A stretch of DNA of 64,000 bases from Hyaloperonospora brassicae (lineage: Eukaryota > Oomycota > Peronosporomycetes > Peronosporales > Peronosporaceae). The position numbers and the translations under genes were made by a program. Where the stretch lies: positions 310,001 through 374,000 of the forward strand of contig CANTFL010001287.1 in NCBI GenBank assembly GCA_947650285.1. Direction: 5' to 3'. This document shows positions 22,441 through 34,952 of this stretch, one piece after another; within the stretch, counting starts at the first letter, position 1, and every line of letters starts with the position of its first letter. Under the pieces are notes generated by a model. That model was not told the origin of the DNA and did no database searches. It worked only from the letters and a program-made list of their open reading frames with translations.

Positions 22441-24004
22441 TAATCACAATTTTCTTGTGATCCTGACTCTGCACTGGCGCCAGGACGACCGACTAACGGG
22501 GGGGGTACCCCGATTCCGTGTTTTGTATGTTCTAGCTCACCTTGTGTACCCGTCGGTGGGGCGGGTTGCGCTCTTCTTGGTGGACTTGAGCTGAAGCTGA
22601 ACTTGACCGTCTTAGATAGAAGTGTTGATCGAGTGGAAATGCTTCACCCGGTCAAACGTAGGTGCGGATCGCGTGAAAGTTCTTCACTCGATCGCTTGTA
22701 ACTTGGACGCTCTCTTAGATTCGCCTTTGCCAGGGGTGATGCTTGATACGCGAGCCTTCTGACCGCTTAAGCAGTCTCGTGATCTTGAATCTGAACCGTA
22801 AGGTTCACTGCGTCCTATCGCGGTTGATGGGGGGGTGAGAATTGACGTTTCGCCTGGCCAAACAATCCAAGGGCGAAGTTCGCTGAAACTTGGGTGACTC
22901 TCTATTCAACGGGAGGCCAAAGATCCTGCCCGGGAGAAGTAGACGCGTGTCTTTCGTTGCAAACTCATTCCTGTTCAAATGCCAACCAACCAAATCCAAA
23001 ACCTATGACTATGCCTATCTGTTCGCTAGATCACTGTTGCGTATCGCCTGTCTATGTATTCATCTCTTACCTCATGTGGTCTACAGCATACACTTTGTAG
23101 CGGATCGCGGTGCAGTGGATCGCGGTATGTGATCCACCTCGACCCACTCCCTAATGGATCGCTCCATAGTGGGATCGCGATGACGCGGATCGCAATGCAG
23201 CGTATCGCGGTGCAGTGGATCGCGGGGTAGTGGATCGCGGTATATGCTCCTCACCAATTATGTTTCCACGCAAGTATGTGTCGACACAATCAAGCATAAC
23301 ACGCCCAGGGTGGGTTGTGATCAATCTTTCGAGCCTCTGATCGAGCATCGACCGTCGGGTCGCAGTCAATTTTGAGACCTCCCATGTTTGATGATTTTGG
23401 CGATCCGCTCCTCCAGCTTATTTCCATATTCACCTATCTTCCATTGCCGTTAGCGATCCAGTACTCTGGTTGATGCTCACCCGTTGTACGATCCGGTCCT
23501 TGTAATTTGGCGATCCAAGCCCTTGTAATTTGGTGATTCAAGCCCTTGATCGCGAATCGCGATCGACCAATTATCGATCCTCGACTATACTCCTTCTCGA
23601 CCGTTAGGTAGTACCATCCGAATAACTTCAACAGTCATTTTCTGTCACTCATTCGTCTGATAAGATCCTGCGTCCCAACGCCACGGTCAAATCTCGTGAT
23701 CACTTAACCACAAAGTTAGGAGGACCCGGTGATCAACATGTCGATCTGTTGAGACGGCATCAATTTGATGCTGTTATGGGCGGGTCCACATACACGCGTC
23801 GTCCCGAGACCTTGAAGATATGTTGATACAGCCATAACTATAGAAGAGTAGAGGAAGACTTCCTGTTATAATGGCTCGTCGAATTGGACGACTCTATACG
23901 AGCTGGTCGCATCTTCGACAATGAGATGCAAGTTGCATTTTTACAGTCCAATTGTTTTGAACATGACAAGAATTGAGCTTACGTTCCACGATGTATATAT
24001 TTTT
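22441..24004. other. Repeat insertion in relic E, with GATCGCGG minisatellite
   Basis: Separates two gag fragments. It begins with a diverged copy of a repeat (TGTGTACCCGTCGG near 22547) also found at about 24.67 kb. At 23101-23254 an imperfect tandem repeat of about 15 bp (core GTGGATCGCGGTGCA) occurs; further GATCC-containing words follow to 23600. Confidence 0.5.
23101..23254. repeat. Minisatellite, about 15-bp unit
   Basis: Around ten imperfect copies of a unit with core TGGATCGCGG. The spacing is uneven in the middle. Confidence 0.65.
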
Positions 24005-24440
24005 TGGGTTGTAGAAATCTTTCAAGTCCCGGCTACGACAAATGTTCGAGCCGCTACGAGCCGAATTCCGGTCTCGTGCTGAGTTTCTAGAACTCAAAGG
24101 GCAATCCATTGTGCATGCTTGCGCGCAGAAGATCCGATGTTTTTAAATTTCATTACCGCCAGTCTGATAGGTGAGCACACGAACATTAATGTGTGTATCC
24201 GAGGTATCACGGAGGGTACCGTCATGACCCATCTGTTTGCCTGACATCGAAATTACTAGATCAAGAGATCTTCGCTGCGGAGCAGGATGCATCAAGTTTA
24301 TTCCAAGGTCAAACTACTTCGTCTATCTGACGTCCTTCGAGAAGATAGCAAACCGGACATCCTACGAACATCTGTTTCGTGGAGGGCAGCGTACCCGCTC
24401 CCGAGGGTACAAACGATTCGAAATGCAATTTTAGTCAAAC
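24005..24440 (+). pseudogene. gag: gag core fragment, relic E
   Basis: Contains SRLRQ/FEPLRAEFRSRAEFLEL-like coding words (TTTCAAGTCCCGGCTACGAC, GAGCCGAATTCCGGTCTCG) that align with the gag core of copy B at about 37750. It is full of stops. Confidence 0.65.
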
Positions 24441-24664
24441 AGTAGAACACTAGGCCTTTGAGCGTAGTCCCTCAAACCCAGGTGTACATATTAAAGTACT
24501 TATCGACCGTCTGTTGGCCAAAAATGCACCAATACGCGGTTCCGACGTTGCTGCAAAATCGAATATGTGGTAAGGTGGGGTCTCAATACTTCCTGATGAG
24601 CCCCCAAAACACTCACTGTGCAAGACTGCGACTGACAGGGGGTACCTCGATGCCCCTCAAGGAC

Positions 24665-25235
24665 CTTGAATCATGTGTACCCGTCGGCTGGCGGGTTTTA
24701 CGCTTCGGTAGACTCGGGTAGAGACACAGATGGGTTCTCCTTGGTAGAGGTAGGCTTGGGAACCGAGTGGATATGATTTACTCGGTGAGCCAGTAGGTGC
24801 CCACTCGATCGACTCGATCGAGAGTGAACCAATGATCAAATTCTTCAGGTAGCTTGTCGCCATGGCGTTCGTGCAATCACAGGGGGCTAACCTCCTAGCC
24901 TATACCGTGCTTCTTAACCGCTAGGTTGGGAGGCCGATTCCGATTGCGGATATAGAGCGGAGTTGCTACTCGACGAACCCAGAGGTAATATAATTCCTGG
25001 AGTACTACTTGAACTTGATCTCGCCACGGATCTGTCTACAACGGGGGGCCAAAGTGTATACCAACTTCAGAACAGGACGGCAGACTTTACCATTTATCTC
25101 TTTAAGCACGACAACGACGTGCCACGTAGATCTCAAATTAGAATTACTCAATATCGTCCTATCCTCAAAATTATTTACTCTATTTTTGCCCGGTGCACTG
25201 ACTCTTCACGAAACTGGTCAAGAGTAGCCGGACCT
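24665..25235 (+). repeat. Dispersed repeat R, copy 2
   Basis: Diverged direct copy of 29140-29690. Shared words include CACTCGATCGACTCG...TCGAGAGTG, GCTTGTCGCC/ACTTGTCGCTCC, GGGAGGCCGATTCC and the following GAACAGG...GGCAGAC/GGAAAGAC region. A third, worse copy starts near 22545. The unit could be an LTR of another element inserted into relic E. Confidence 0.6.
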
Positions 25236-25503
25236 TGAGGGACCGGGTCTACCAGCAAGGGACTCTAGTCCACCTGTGAGGGACCCGAGTCCACCGAGAA
25301 GGGACCAGGTCTACCATGATAGAACCAGGCTAGCCGGTGAGGGACCGGGTATACCACTAAGCGACCGGACCTACCAATGCGAGACCGGACCGAATAAGAA
25401 GATGCCATTATCTACCGGTGAGGGAGCGGGTGTACTAATGAGGTACCCAGGTATACCGGTAGGGGACCAGGCATAACGCTGATGGACCTGGTCTACCAGT
25501 GAT
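25236..25503. repeat. Minisatellite, about 20-22-bp unit
   Basis: About a dozen imperfect units of the type GAGGGACCGGGTCTACCAGT. The end of repeat R copy 3 (29690-29760) carries two or three units of similar type, so the array belongs to repeat R. Confidence 0.75.
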
Positions 25504-25874
25504 AAGCCGCGGTCGTCTTGTGTCAGTACATCTTAATCGGTAATTTCGCAACGGACTTCCTCTTAATTGATCCTTCGGTACCATATATCACGACGGCTCA
25601 ACAACTATCGAATTTTTTTCTCCTTCGGACACCCTCTTCCCTGAGCTTGACTCTTGTCCCTTCACCGTGCCGACCTCATGGTCTACTACTCTTCAAAATC
25701 ACTTCACCACATTTTAATGAGGCTTGCTGTCAAAAAAACGGTCGGTGCCAGTAGAAGAGGATATCCCTGATGATCCATCTATGATAATAAATTTTGTAAA
25801 TATCTTGATTGATGTTGCATCTAAAGCACATTCATTGTGTGGTACTACCCCTAGTAATGTGTTACTCTTATCAC
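25504..25874. other. No gene seen, tail of repeat R
   Basis: Between the minisatellite and the protease fragment. A word near 25725 (CTTGCTGTCAAAAAAACGG) is A-rich; nothing else was recognised. Confidence 0.3.
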
Positions 25875-28870
25875 ATTGAATATCGAAGTGATTCAAGATT
25901 TAGCACTTCGTGTTCCATTCGACAGTGGGGCCTCAGACAACTTTATAGGACGCCAGGCCAGTCGATAGAGGATTGTAGGCTCAAGCTCGTTCAGTGCTAC
26001 ACCCCTCCTACGAGCATTACGGTGCGCTTTGAAACAGGCGCATCTATAGCAATGAGAAGACGTGTAGTGGGAACTCACTACAAATCATAAGATGAGCAGT
26101 ACAATGATAAATCTAGCGTACTGGACTTGGGTGAAAATTTGATGTCATCCTTGGTCGACCATGGATCATTGGTACGAGCCAAGAGTTATCTTGCAGGATC
26201 AATCCGTGAAGATGCATGTTGCTTGTTCATCAGAGGTCCATCTGATAAACGTCTTGGAGCGCTCACAAGCGTATTAATGCTCTACAAGTGAGAGGGTGAC
26301 CTCGCTCGTGGTTTGGTCGTTAGTACGACTGCACAAAAGCTCAGTGTATTGTAAACACTACGATTTGGAGCAAGCGGTCGGTAACTGTCTTGAAACACAG
26401 GCAGTGTCGAATGTTTACCACCCGTATACGTCGAGTGTATAAGAACATGGATGTTTATTTGAAAGGAAACATCCAAGGCGTCTAAATTAGTTGTCGATGA
26501 GAGACAAAATAGTGATTAAGAGTATACCGAACAGTCGACCGTTGAAGACCGAACTGTGGTAGCGCTGCCACTGTCTGAAGACGTCGAGAGAATAGGTCCC
26601 CACGTACTTTAGGACCAATACCCTCAAGATAGGCTTACTGAGGTAAAATATCCTTAGGGACATATAGAGACAAGTTCCCAGAAAGAAACCGAGGCACTGA
26701 TAGTCTTGGTGAACGACAGAATACTTGTCGGCGCTTGAACGCTTTGTTAGTTCCTCTGAAGTTAACTTCGGGGTAACCACAATTTCCAATTCTCAAGCCT
26801 ATAGAATTCTTACGAGGTCTACGGAGTGGAGAAGTTAAACAATCTGCTTACTTGTCGCAGAGGAAGATAGCGTCACCGATACATAGCTGGCGGTAATTTT
26901 CGCTGAGGACGAATGCGTTTTCAGCAGCTCATCGATGAACAAAAGTGTCCTCGCTGAGAAGACTCGGATCGAACGATGAACGTCTCAATCCTGGGAGTCG
27001 TCAAAAGAACATTTCTTGCAAAAATATTTGATCGAAGTCACGGATTATATACTGCATCCTTGCAGTGCGATTATCCAAACGATAAAGGAACTCATCCCAA
27101 GATTGAACCAATATCAGGTTCAAAGTATTGTATCATTAAGCAGTAGCCACATCCTCGTGAACAGGTACTAGCGATCGACAAGATCGTTGCCGATCGTTGA
27201 GCAGCGGGTCATTTGAGAAATCAACTTCCCCGCATTATTCTCCTCCCTTCCCTGAGCGAAATACCACAGGAGAATTGCAGATAGTGCGTATATCTATTAA
27301 GTTGTATGCTGACACATTACCGGCTCAAACGATGACATCGAGGAAGAAAGCTTATATACATGATGCTGATATGTCAAAGAATACAAAAAATTTCGTCTGT
27401 ACGCTGGATGAACGAATTCTATCTGATCCTGATGCGTGAAAAAACACATCTCGTAACATCAGTAAGCAAGCCCAGCGGTATACTATGTGAGTTGCTGGTC
27501 ATTCCACAGGGGCTATAGAACGACCCTATAGCGTTCAACGGATGTATAACAAATCTGTTGAGATCGGTGCGAGATTTCAAACGAGTTACTTGCTATCAGT
27601 CGCGTCATCTACAACCATCTGAGCGCAACTATGTAGTGCATGTCGATAAAATATATGCCACGAAGTATGCACTAGCCAAGCTTTGCGTCCGTCTCTGAGG
27701 AAATAGACTGATCGTTGTGTACACGAAAGATTCGTTCGTACGCACGGCTGTTTACAGTCCCATTCAATCGCTAAGAATGGCGAGGTGGATGTCGTTCTTT
27801 GCGAAGTATATCTTCTTTATTTGATACAATATAGAACGGCTGAACGGCGTCGCTGATGCTATATCAAACCGGCCTGACTCAGATCCGGTGGTGTCATCCA
27901 ATATCGAGCATAATTTCACTGATGTCATGCTAACTAGCAGCGTCCCTTCTTCGAGCTTGCTCGATGACTCAAGAATTCGAACGATATAGGCACATCAATT
28001 TTGCGTCTCATGTATTATATTACAATCCATTCCGACAGCTTTAAAATTTTGCCAGCGACGTACCGGCCTTTATCGGATCTGCAAACAACTCGCGATGAAC
28101 TGCTGTATTGCGCAGATGTTTCCGAAAACACATCACGTTTCATCATACCTTCTCATATTAATATACACTCACGTATCATGCATTAGTATCAAGATGCACC
28201 AATAATTGGGCATCTTGGCCGTGACAAGACTGCTCTAACGGTAAGTCGCGACTTTTACTGGCCCCGCGAGTATTGATTGTGTGCATGTGCACTTCGTTTT
28301 GTGCGGTGTGTAAACGGATAAAGTCTATTTTTTACACCGTGCGTCATTGCAGCGTCTACCGGTGCTAGCAGAGTGCTCGATGTCCGTTTCAATGTACTTC
28401 TAATTTGAAGAATTTTATCCAAAATCGTAAGAATGCGGCTATTTTTGTTTCATTAGCCGATTTAGCGAGATAATGCGTCTTGTTATGTCTTGGAGTTAGT
28501 CACAGCCGAATATTGGTCTCTTTCTTTCGTCGACACTTTATTTCTTAGTAATGACTTACTTAATGATCTCGTCTCTGACACCCTCTATCACGGATAAGGT
28601 TTGGCAATTTGTGTTATGTTTTCTCAATACACGGTGGAAGATGTATTTTTTGGTCATTCGAAAACAGATGGCTAGACAGAGCGTGCGAACAGTGTCCTCG
28701 CAGATATTCTTCGAGGCATATACACTCAGTCACGTGTTGGAGATATTTTGTTATCGATGGTCGAGGCCCTACCATTAAGTTAATACATGCATATACCGCG
28801 CATACACCAGTCCACGTGAATGGATTACACCATCAATGAATGCCCACTCTACTAGAGTGTGACGCTTGCT
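25875..28870 (+). pseudogene. pol: pol remnant (protease, RT, RNase H, integrase), relic E
   Basis: Protease active-site word F-D-S-G-A-S with a following N-F-I-G-R-Q near 25.92 kb. RT entry words near 27.08-27.22 kb (CCTCGTGAACAGGTACTAGCGATCGACAAG region, in parts). RT motif-B flank TTCAACGGATGTATAACAAA at 27.53 kb. RNase H words near 27.58 and 27.74 kb. Integrase zinc region ACTTTTACTGGCC near 28.25 kb. Integrase end H-T-P-V-H-V-N-G-L near 28.81 kb. Stops and deletions occur throughout, and the catalytic RT Y-x-D-D region is deleted. Confidence 0.72.
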
Positions 28871-29139
28871 GAAGAAGGAAGAACTCACTTAGGCAACGAA
28901 AGTGACTCATTCTCAACATGTCTGAAGGTGACGCGATTACACAACCGATTTTGTAGAAAACTACTCAAGAAGCTAATTTTTATCCGGCCCACCTTCCATT
29001 ATGATCCATCTTGGAGGGGCGATATATAATGAATTAAGATTTATAAGCTGAGTGGTGGAACTTAGACAACTCACTGTCTTGGACTGCCTACTTATGGAGA
29101 GGTATTCCGACGCCGCTTATGGACCATATCTGGCCTTGT

Positions 29140-29690
29140 TTACCCGGAGGATAGCTGGGGTACACACTTCAGTAGACATGGTGGGTATATACAATTCGAT
29201 CTTGATCAAGTTACAATTGGGGGTACCAAGTGGATACGCTTGACGCGGTGGATCAGTAGGCGGTTACTCGATCGACTCGGTCGAGAGTGGACTTGTTACT
29301 ACAATATTTAGGAAACTTGTCGCTCCTGGGCATTTCTTTGTTTTTACAGGGGTGGAAATCACTCGGCCTTTGCTCATCTCCCTGACGACAAGGCCGGGAG
29401 GCCGATTCCAATATCAGACCTGGAAGGGGAATGCTAGTCGATGAAACCACAGGTAAAATACTTCCTGGGGATCTGCTTTAACTTGGTCTTGCTACGCCAT
29501 TGAATTGAACGAGGGACCATATATATTCTTTCTACGGAACAGGCGGAAAGACATACAAAGTTCCTTTATCACGACAGAGTTGTTGCAAGAAGATCGCAAA
29601 TCAAATAGTATATTTAGTATTGTCCAATCCTTTAACTTTTTTACTCGACACATGCCTTATGACCAAGTATCGATGTGACTAGTCAGGAAC
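29140..29690 (+). repeat. Dispersed repeat R, copy 3
   Basis: Direct, diverged counterpart of 24665-25235, followed at 29690-29760 by a few minisatellite units. It lies right after the integrase relic. Confidence 0.6.
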
Positions 29691-29760
29691 ATCTTGACCT
29701 AGAGGGCTCAGGGTCCACCTTGAAGGCCTTAGATTCACCGTGAAAGACTCTAGGTGATAG

Positions 29761-30469
29761 TAGGCTACTTACATCTCCTATTGGCCTCCTCCTGGTTTAT
29801 TATTTCTAAAACAGCGCTTTACCACAGCCGCTGCCTGTACTTTCTCAGCTTTACAGCGAGTACGCGCATGTCATTCACTCGGAAATCGCGTAATGCCTAA
29901 CCTTATACTTCTGAAATGAGCTTCTCGAAGTCGTGGCCTTTTACCGATGTAATCACCTAAGCCCGACCCTCCGCTTGACGAAACAGGCCGGTCCCCACTG
30001 CATTTACCATCACTCCTTCCAGTCGCAGTGTTGAGGCAGTATACGATGCGCTCCTCGCCTGTTTGCTCCGCATCATGTACATGCTGTCCCCGTCGGTCGT
30101 CTCTTCATCTGCTGCTGCTCGAGACGAGGTCCCTCTTGTCGTCTTTCCCCCCACTGCAACAGATTATTATATCATTTTTGCAACCCCTCCGGCCGTCCTG
30201 GACTACTCGTCGGCGGCCACGAAGGCTAGTTATATAGCCTGGCGTCAAGGCTTGCTGGATTAAATGCAAACGTGGCTTGGAAGCCTGCCTCGTCGAGGCT
30301 TTAGAAGGTCGGCAGGCTTTCGTCCCTTCTCGCACGGCCCACTGGCTCGGTTGGTTCGAGCGATTTGAGAACAAGCTGGGCGGCGGATTCCTTCTTGTAA
30401 GGTAGACGTGCAATATTCTTTAGCGCTAGAAGGCGTGGGTTGACCACCTGCGGTGGCAGCTCGAAATTA
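29761..30469. other. Unassigned stretch with a short plus-strand frame
   Basis: A 66-aa plus-strand frame (30063-30263) has protein-like blocks (EVPLVVFPPTATDYYIIF, YSSAATKASYIAW) ending at TAA. I do not recognise it. The rest holds no clear feature. Confidence 0.3.
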
Positions 30470-30773
30470 GTGTCTATACTAAGTACGTTCGTGTTAAGTT
30501 TTCTTTCGATTAATGAAGAAATAAAGATTAGTCTTCCTTTTTATCTCTCAAAAATACGTGTCTTGATATCGTTAAGAGTCTATCATACGCCTTGTGAATT
30601 CAGCTACTATTGGATTACTCTGTGCTGTGATTATCTCAATCGTTCGGTCCCTTGGAACAGAGGTCGTAGGCTCTCTGAGATTGTTGACTCTCTAAGTTGG
30701 GTTCTCTGAACCAAATTTGCTCTTTAAGAGTTTACTCTTTCTTTGACTAAAGGAGCTGTGAAGCTCCGCTACA
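30470..30773 (-). repeat. Partial LTR (S4), same family as solo LTR S3
   Basis: The right end, reverse-complemented, starts TGTAGCGGAGCTTCACAGCTCC and continues with the AAAGTAAA...TCTTA and TTCAGAGAACC words of S3 at 34154. The left part is too diverged to place the end. Confidence 0.6.
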
Positions 30774-30802
30774 ATATGAATTTCATGTTTTTGATGTTAG
30801 AG

Positions 30803-31220
30803 AGGGAAGCAAAACGATATACATGGACGTGTATGTGCGATTGCAGGCATGTGTGTATGCGCTCGTGCAATATACATCAGTGGCGCATGTGTTTGTTCGT
30901 ATCATTTTATGCTTTCTTCTGATTATTCGAGCATTTTATTATCCCATCTTGTGACGCACTTTTTGTTTTCTGCTACTACCAAAATACGTTTGCTGTCCCA
31001 ATCGAAACAGATTGATTTTCAGAAAATACGTCTTTGAATCAAGAAATGTCACCTGATGTTACGGTCTCTCGGTACCTGAAGCTAAACTACCCATGTATAC
31101 CGGCTCTCGGTATCTGAAAGCTACTATGCCGATGTATAACAACGTTTTGGAGCTGAAATTGGCATCACGACTCCAAACGACAACACGACATATTCGATGG
31201 TCATAGGGCCAAATAAACAA
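30803..31220 (+). repeat. 418-bp repeat, copy 2 (5' head of LINE relic 2)
   Basis: Inverted, almost identical partner of 16568-16985. Sequence immediately outside both copies differs. It stands about 1.2 kb upstream of the ORF1 motif of relic 2, the same distance as in relic 1. Confidence 0.85.
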
Positions 31221-31903
31221 GGAAACAGAATATTGGTCAAATCGATAGAAATTACCGGGTCTTCGCAAAGCCGAAAAGGTAGAGGCCTTTTTAACGTACA
31301 TTCATTTTTCAATTCACTCGTCGAATCGCCGTGCACGGAGCAGAAATTTAACCGAGTCCCGGGGTAGTTGTTTTTAGCCCATACTAGCGAAAGCGTCTTA
31401 CGCCGAGGCAGGAGGTTATTAAGACTCAATGGACATCCCCTCTCGTAAGGTTATGGGCGGGGCGGAGCTACAAGACCCGCGACCCGGACCCTAGGTGCAG
31501 CGGGCATCGAGGAGAACTCTTGTAGCCGCGCTTCGGAGATGGGGACCAGAGGTCTTCCAGCCGCTGCCCCAAAATTAAAGACGAACTTCCGGGCAGTGGT
31601 GTCGCCACTGCGGAATCAGACCGGCCGAAAGCTCTGCCACTTGGAATGAGCGACATTTATCCCGCTGAGGTCGAGACAATGGGCGGAGAGGAGTCCGAAT
31701 CAATAAGGGGCGGGCCGATGGACGAGTCCAGTGAAGAGACGGGGCCTGAATCTCGGATGTTTCCCTCCAGGCAATCGACACGAGGCGGGTGATTCGGGTG
31801 GTCAATTTCATGCGGACCGGAGCGGAGCGAGGAAACTGCTGGACCGCGTGGTCCTGTAGTTCTCCGGCCTCCTATAACTAGTAACGAGCAGTTTTTTGCG
31901 GCA

Positions 31904-32692
31904 ATGGCGGCTAAACTTCGTGCCTCTATAGTGGTGGCTCAACGGAAGGCGTGGAAAACAAAGGTTGTGGCTTTGTTTGCGGCAATGGCGGCACTCACCA
32001 TACCGCCAGAGCGGATGCCACCGACGTATAAACGGTACCCAAAGCAGAATGGAGACGAGGTAGCCTGGCTCCTTGGTTTTGTTTTAAGCGGATGAGTAGC
32101 GTCAATTGATGCACTAACACCCAATGGTCTAGGTATGCTCGAAGAATCTGGCGCGATCTATACAATTCGACTCGTTTTTGGTCGTAATTTTTTAGAGATC
32201 GTAACCAGCAAGATTAAGCTGGTTCGGAAGCCTGTGCTGAACTAATGGGCAAAAAACATACAGCCGCACGGTCTACCGATCGCGCTACTGGGACCGATGT
32301 ACAGACAGAAACTGACGACAGGTACATATTTAACTTAGCCGAGTATTCGGCGGCTTTAATTGACCGGATGCGGGTAATATGTGCAGATTTCGTTCGGGAT
32401 CGATCGGGTCCACGCCTTCGCGCGGACACAGACGATGAGTGGAAGATACTTCAGGGGATGTTGTAGCGAGATATTGTCTGCAGAGGTATGCCGCCGTTTT
32501 TTCGAACTATATTTAATGATCCAGATCATTTGCGCTTTCAAACTACGATTTAGGTGGAGGGCGATTTGTCGTTTTTTTGTAGGAGCGGCAACTATTCCAG
32601 CGATCCGCCAGCACGCTCATTCGTTGATAGAGGACATGTTGCTGACTGTCGAGGGTCTAAATAAACCTCGAGAACCTTCAGCGTATGCTTAG
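31904..32692 (+). pseudogene. LINE ORF1-like remnant (relic 2)
   Basis: Frames at 31904-32095 (MAAKLRASIVVAQRKAWK...) and 32245-32466 carry the RLRADTDDEWKILQGML word. The following bases in shifting frames read CRGMPPFFRTIF and then EGDLSFF, parallel to relic 1. Stops break it. Function is by family analogy. Confidence 0.5.
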
Positions 32693-34153
32693 TCAGGTAA
32701 AGACAATTAGCGAAAATCACGACAACCGGTCCATTCGCCTCATCTCCATACCCGGGCGACGGCGAAGACATTCCAGCACACGATCGTCCCATTAAGAATC
32801 CGTAAATATCTACTGCACAACCCACACGCTTCGGGAGAGGGATCGATGTGGAACCGGCAGGTCAGTGTTGACGGCTCTCGCCTGACGCCGCACACAAAGT
32901 GAGTAGTTTTGGTCTACAAAGTCATCCGTTATATGGACAGCGGGCGTCTCGGGGCATTTTTAACGGATCACATTTGTGCGGAGATTGAGATGGAGAATTT
33001 GAACGCATACACACTTACCTCCCGCACCTTCACGGTATGATAATTAACAACACGGTTGACTGAGTGGCTTGAATTTCTCCGCGTCGGTTGGTATGGAACG
33101 AATGTCGTCCTTGGGCAACCTGACCTAAAACGGCCTTAGCAGTTCCTGCGGCGCGAGATTACTCGGCTGAACTGTTACAGTGTCCGGGATATGTGACTGC
33201 ATCCAAAGTGGAAGTTTAGTATCTCGAGGATTTCGCTGTTGCGTTTCGAACATTTGCAGCCATACAGGAGGTGGTGTCCCAACGGCTGTGATAACAGGAC
33301 AAAACGAAAGAATGGCGGATTCGGTGGTTATGCCTCCTTCGGTGCGCGTCATCAGGCCGGGCCAGGGTCTTGATAGCAATCTATTCACCAGTGTGGGGGA
33401 TGCCGGCTTGCGTATCAGCGGCGGCTCAGCATCGCCCGCATGGCCCGCCGATAATTCTAATGCAGTCCCCGAACCGACTCCGAAAATTTCTCTAGGTCAC
33501 GGTGTCTCGACGTGGTCGTCTTCACCTGCGTGGACCAGTTTAACAGGTTTGTACTCGTCCAGCTGCTTTGTCCAGGCGGTATGATGTCCTCACTGATCCT
33601 GCTAAAATATCTGTGATCCAGAGGTTTCGGTCAAGGCGGGTCTTGACCCGCGGCGGTGCGTTGAGTAGTCTACCCCGCGAATGTCTACCTCGTACATCGA
33701 GATAGTCCACGGAACTGGAGGCAGCTTCTTTTTATGTAAAGGGACCACCGCAGGTGCCAAGTACACCTTAAATTAGTAGCTATTACACAACGGAAACGTG
33801 CTGCAGTACGGCAATCGATCTCGGGTGTGGGCACCCTATTGTGACAACTTCCGGCGGTGCCTGAGGTGGACAGGTTAACATCCATTACGAAGGAATCGAC
33901 TTTGCAGGCGTTTAAGTCGAAGACCGAAGACAAGCCGGAAACAGGGGATGTTCCAGCGCTCTCGGTAGTCCAAGCTCTAGCAAATGACGACCTGATACAT
34001 GAGGAAAGGACACTGCTTTACGCTGCCTCATGTGTGCAACGCAAATTAAATACACGGGTCATTATACATGACGGATCAATTTGACCATGTGGAGCGTGTG
34101 AACACTCTTGTCACTGTCCGGAATGGGCGAATGGACGTGTCTCCAGTAGAGTC
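32693..34153 (+). other. LINE relic 2 body, no clear motif
   Basis: Contains a 134-aa frame (33180-33584) with a Gly/Pro/Ser-rich middle and a 75-aa frame (33857-34084). Neither shows a motif I can name. From its position this is probably ORF1 tail or spacer. Confidence 0.35.
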
Positions 34154-34677
34154 TGTAGCGGAGCTACACAGCTCCTATAGTCAGAGGAAGACTAAACGCT
34201 CTTACGAGCAACTTTGGTTCTACGAACCCGACTCAGAGAGTCAACGGCTCAGAGAGCTAAGGTTTTGGTTCAGAGAACCCGACTCAGAGAGTCAACAAGC
34301 TCAGAGAGCTTACGGTCCCCGTTCCTAAGGGACCAAACGATTCAAAAGAATCACAGCACAGAGTGCTCAGGAGCAGCTACCTTCACAGGTATTGCTAGCT
34401 CCTACCTATTAAAGACGCCTCGTAAGGCACGTGTCTTTCAGTGATCAAAAGGGGAACTGAATTTTTATTTCATTATTAAACCTAAAAGAACACCTTAGAA
34501 CAACGTATTTAACCTGCCCTAAATAACCTCAAAAGATATCGTAATCAACTGATGACAGACATCAGTCTTCAACAATTAATACACTCACTGTGTTCCAAAA
34601 TTACTTTATAGGGTACCCCCTCTCTTGTGTGCACCACACCTATCATCGACTACCAGCCGACGTGTAACCCCGTTACA
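34154..34677 (+). repeat. Solo LTR (S3) with target-site duplication GAGTC
   Basis: 524 bp, from TGTAGCGGAG to CCCCGTTACA, flanked by GAGTC at 34149-34153 and 34678-34682. It is a different LTR family from copies A-D, yet also made of short stems: GACTCagaGAGTC, GGTTCtacGAACC, GATTCaaaaGAATC, GGTCCC/GGGACC. It interrupts LINE relic 2. Confidence 0.9.
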
Positions 34678-34952
34678 GAGTCGACCAAACAATTTAAATC
34701 TTTTCTTGAGCAGTACGCTGCCTCTGTCATCTATCGGGGACCATCTGCTGGCCACTTTAACTGAGGAGGCATCTCCATGCTTGTTCTAGCTGCTAATATT
34801 TTACAGCGAGCCACTTAGAGGATCGGACAGCCACTCACGGATCACCTTCCTTGACACTGCTGCATGTACAGGCCTTCCTCGATGTCAAAGGATAACAAGG
34901 TGATTGAGACGAGTGAGCAGCTCATTTTGACTGTTTCTCTGATTGCGTCGAG

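Larger units (their letters stand above)
21700..28900 (+). mobile_element. Old Gypsy relic E, broken and shuffled
   Basis: Fragments in plus-strand order match copies B-D: a decayed LTR, TGGTAGCAC primer site (about 22133), gag N-terminal part, gag core, protease, RT, RNase H, integrase. They are separated by unrelated repeat-bearing insertions and many stops, and a stretch between RT motif B and RNase H is missing. This is the oldest Gypsy copy here by eye. Confidence 0.75.

Noticed and set aside
25236..25503. Regularly spaced repeats resembling a CRISPR array
   Set aside because: The units are imperfect and contiguous with no unique spacers, and the context is eukaryotic. It is a minisatellite.
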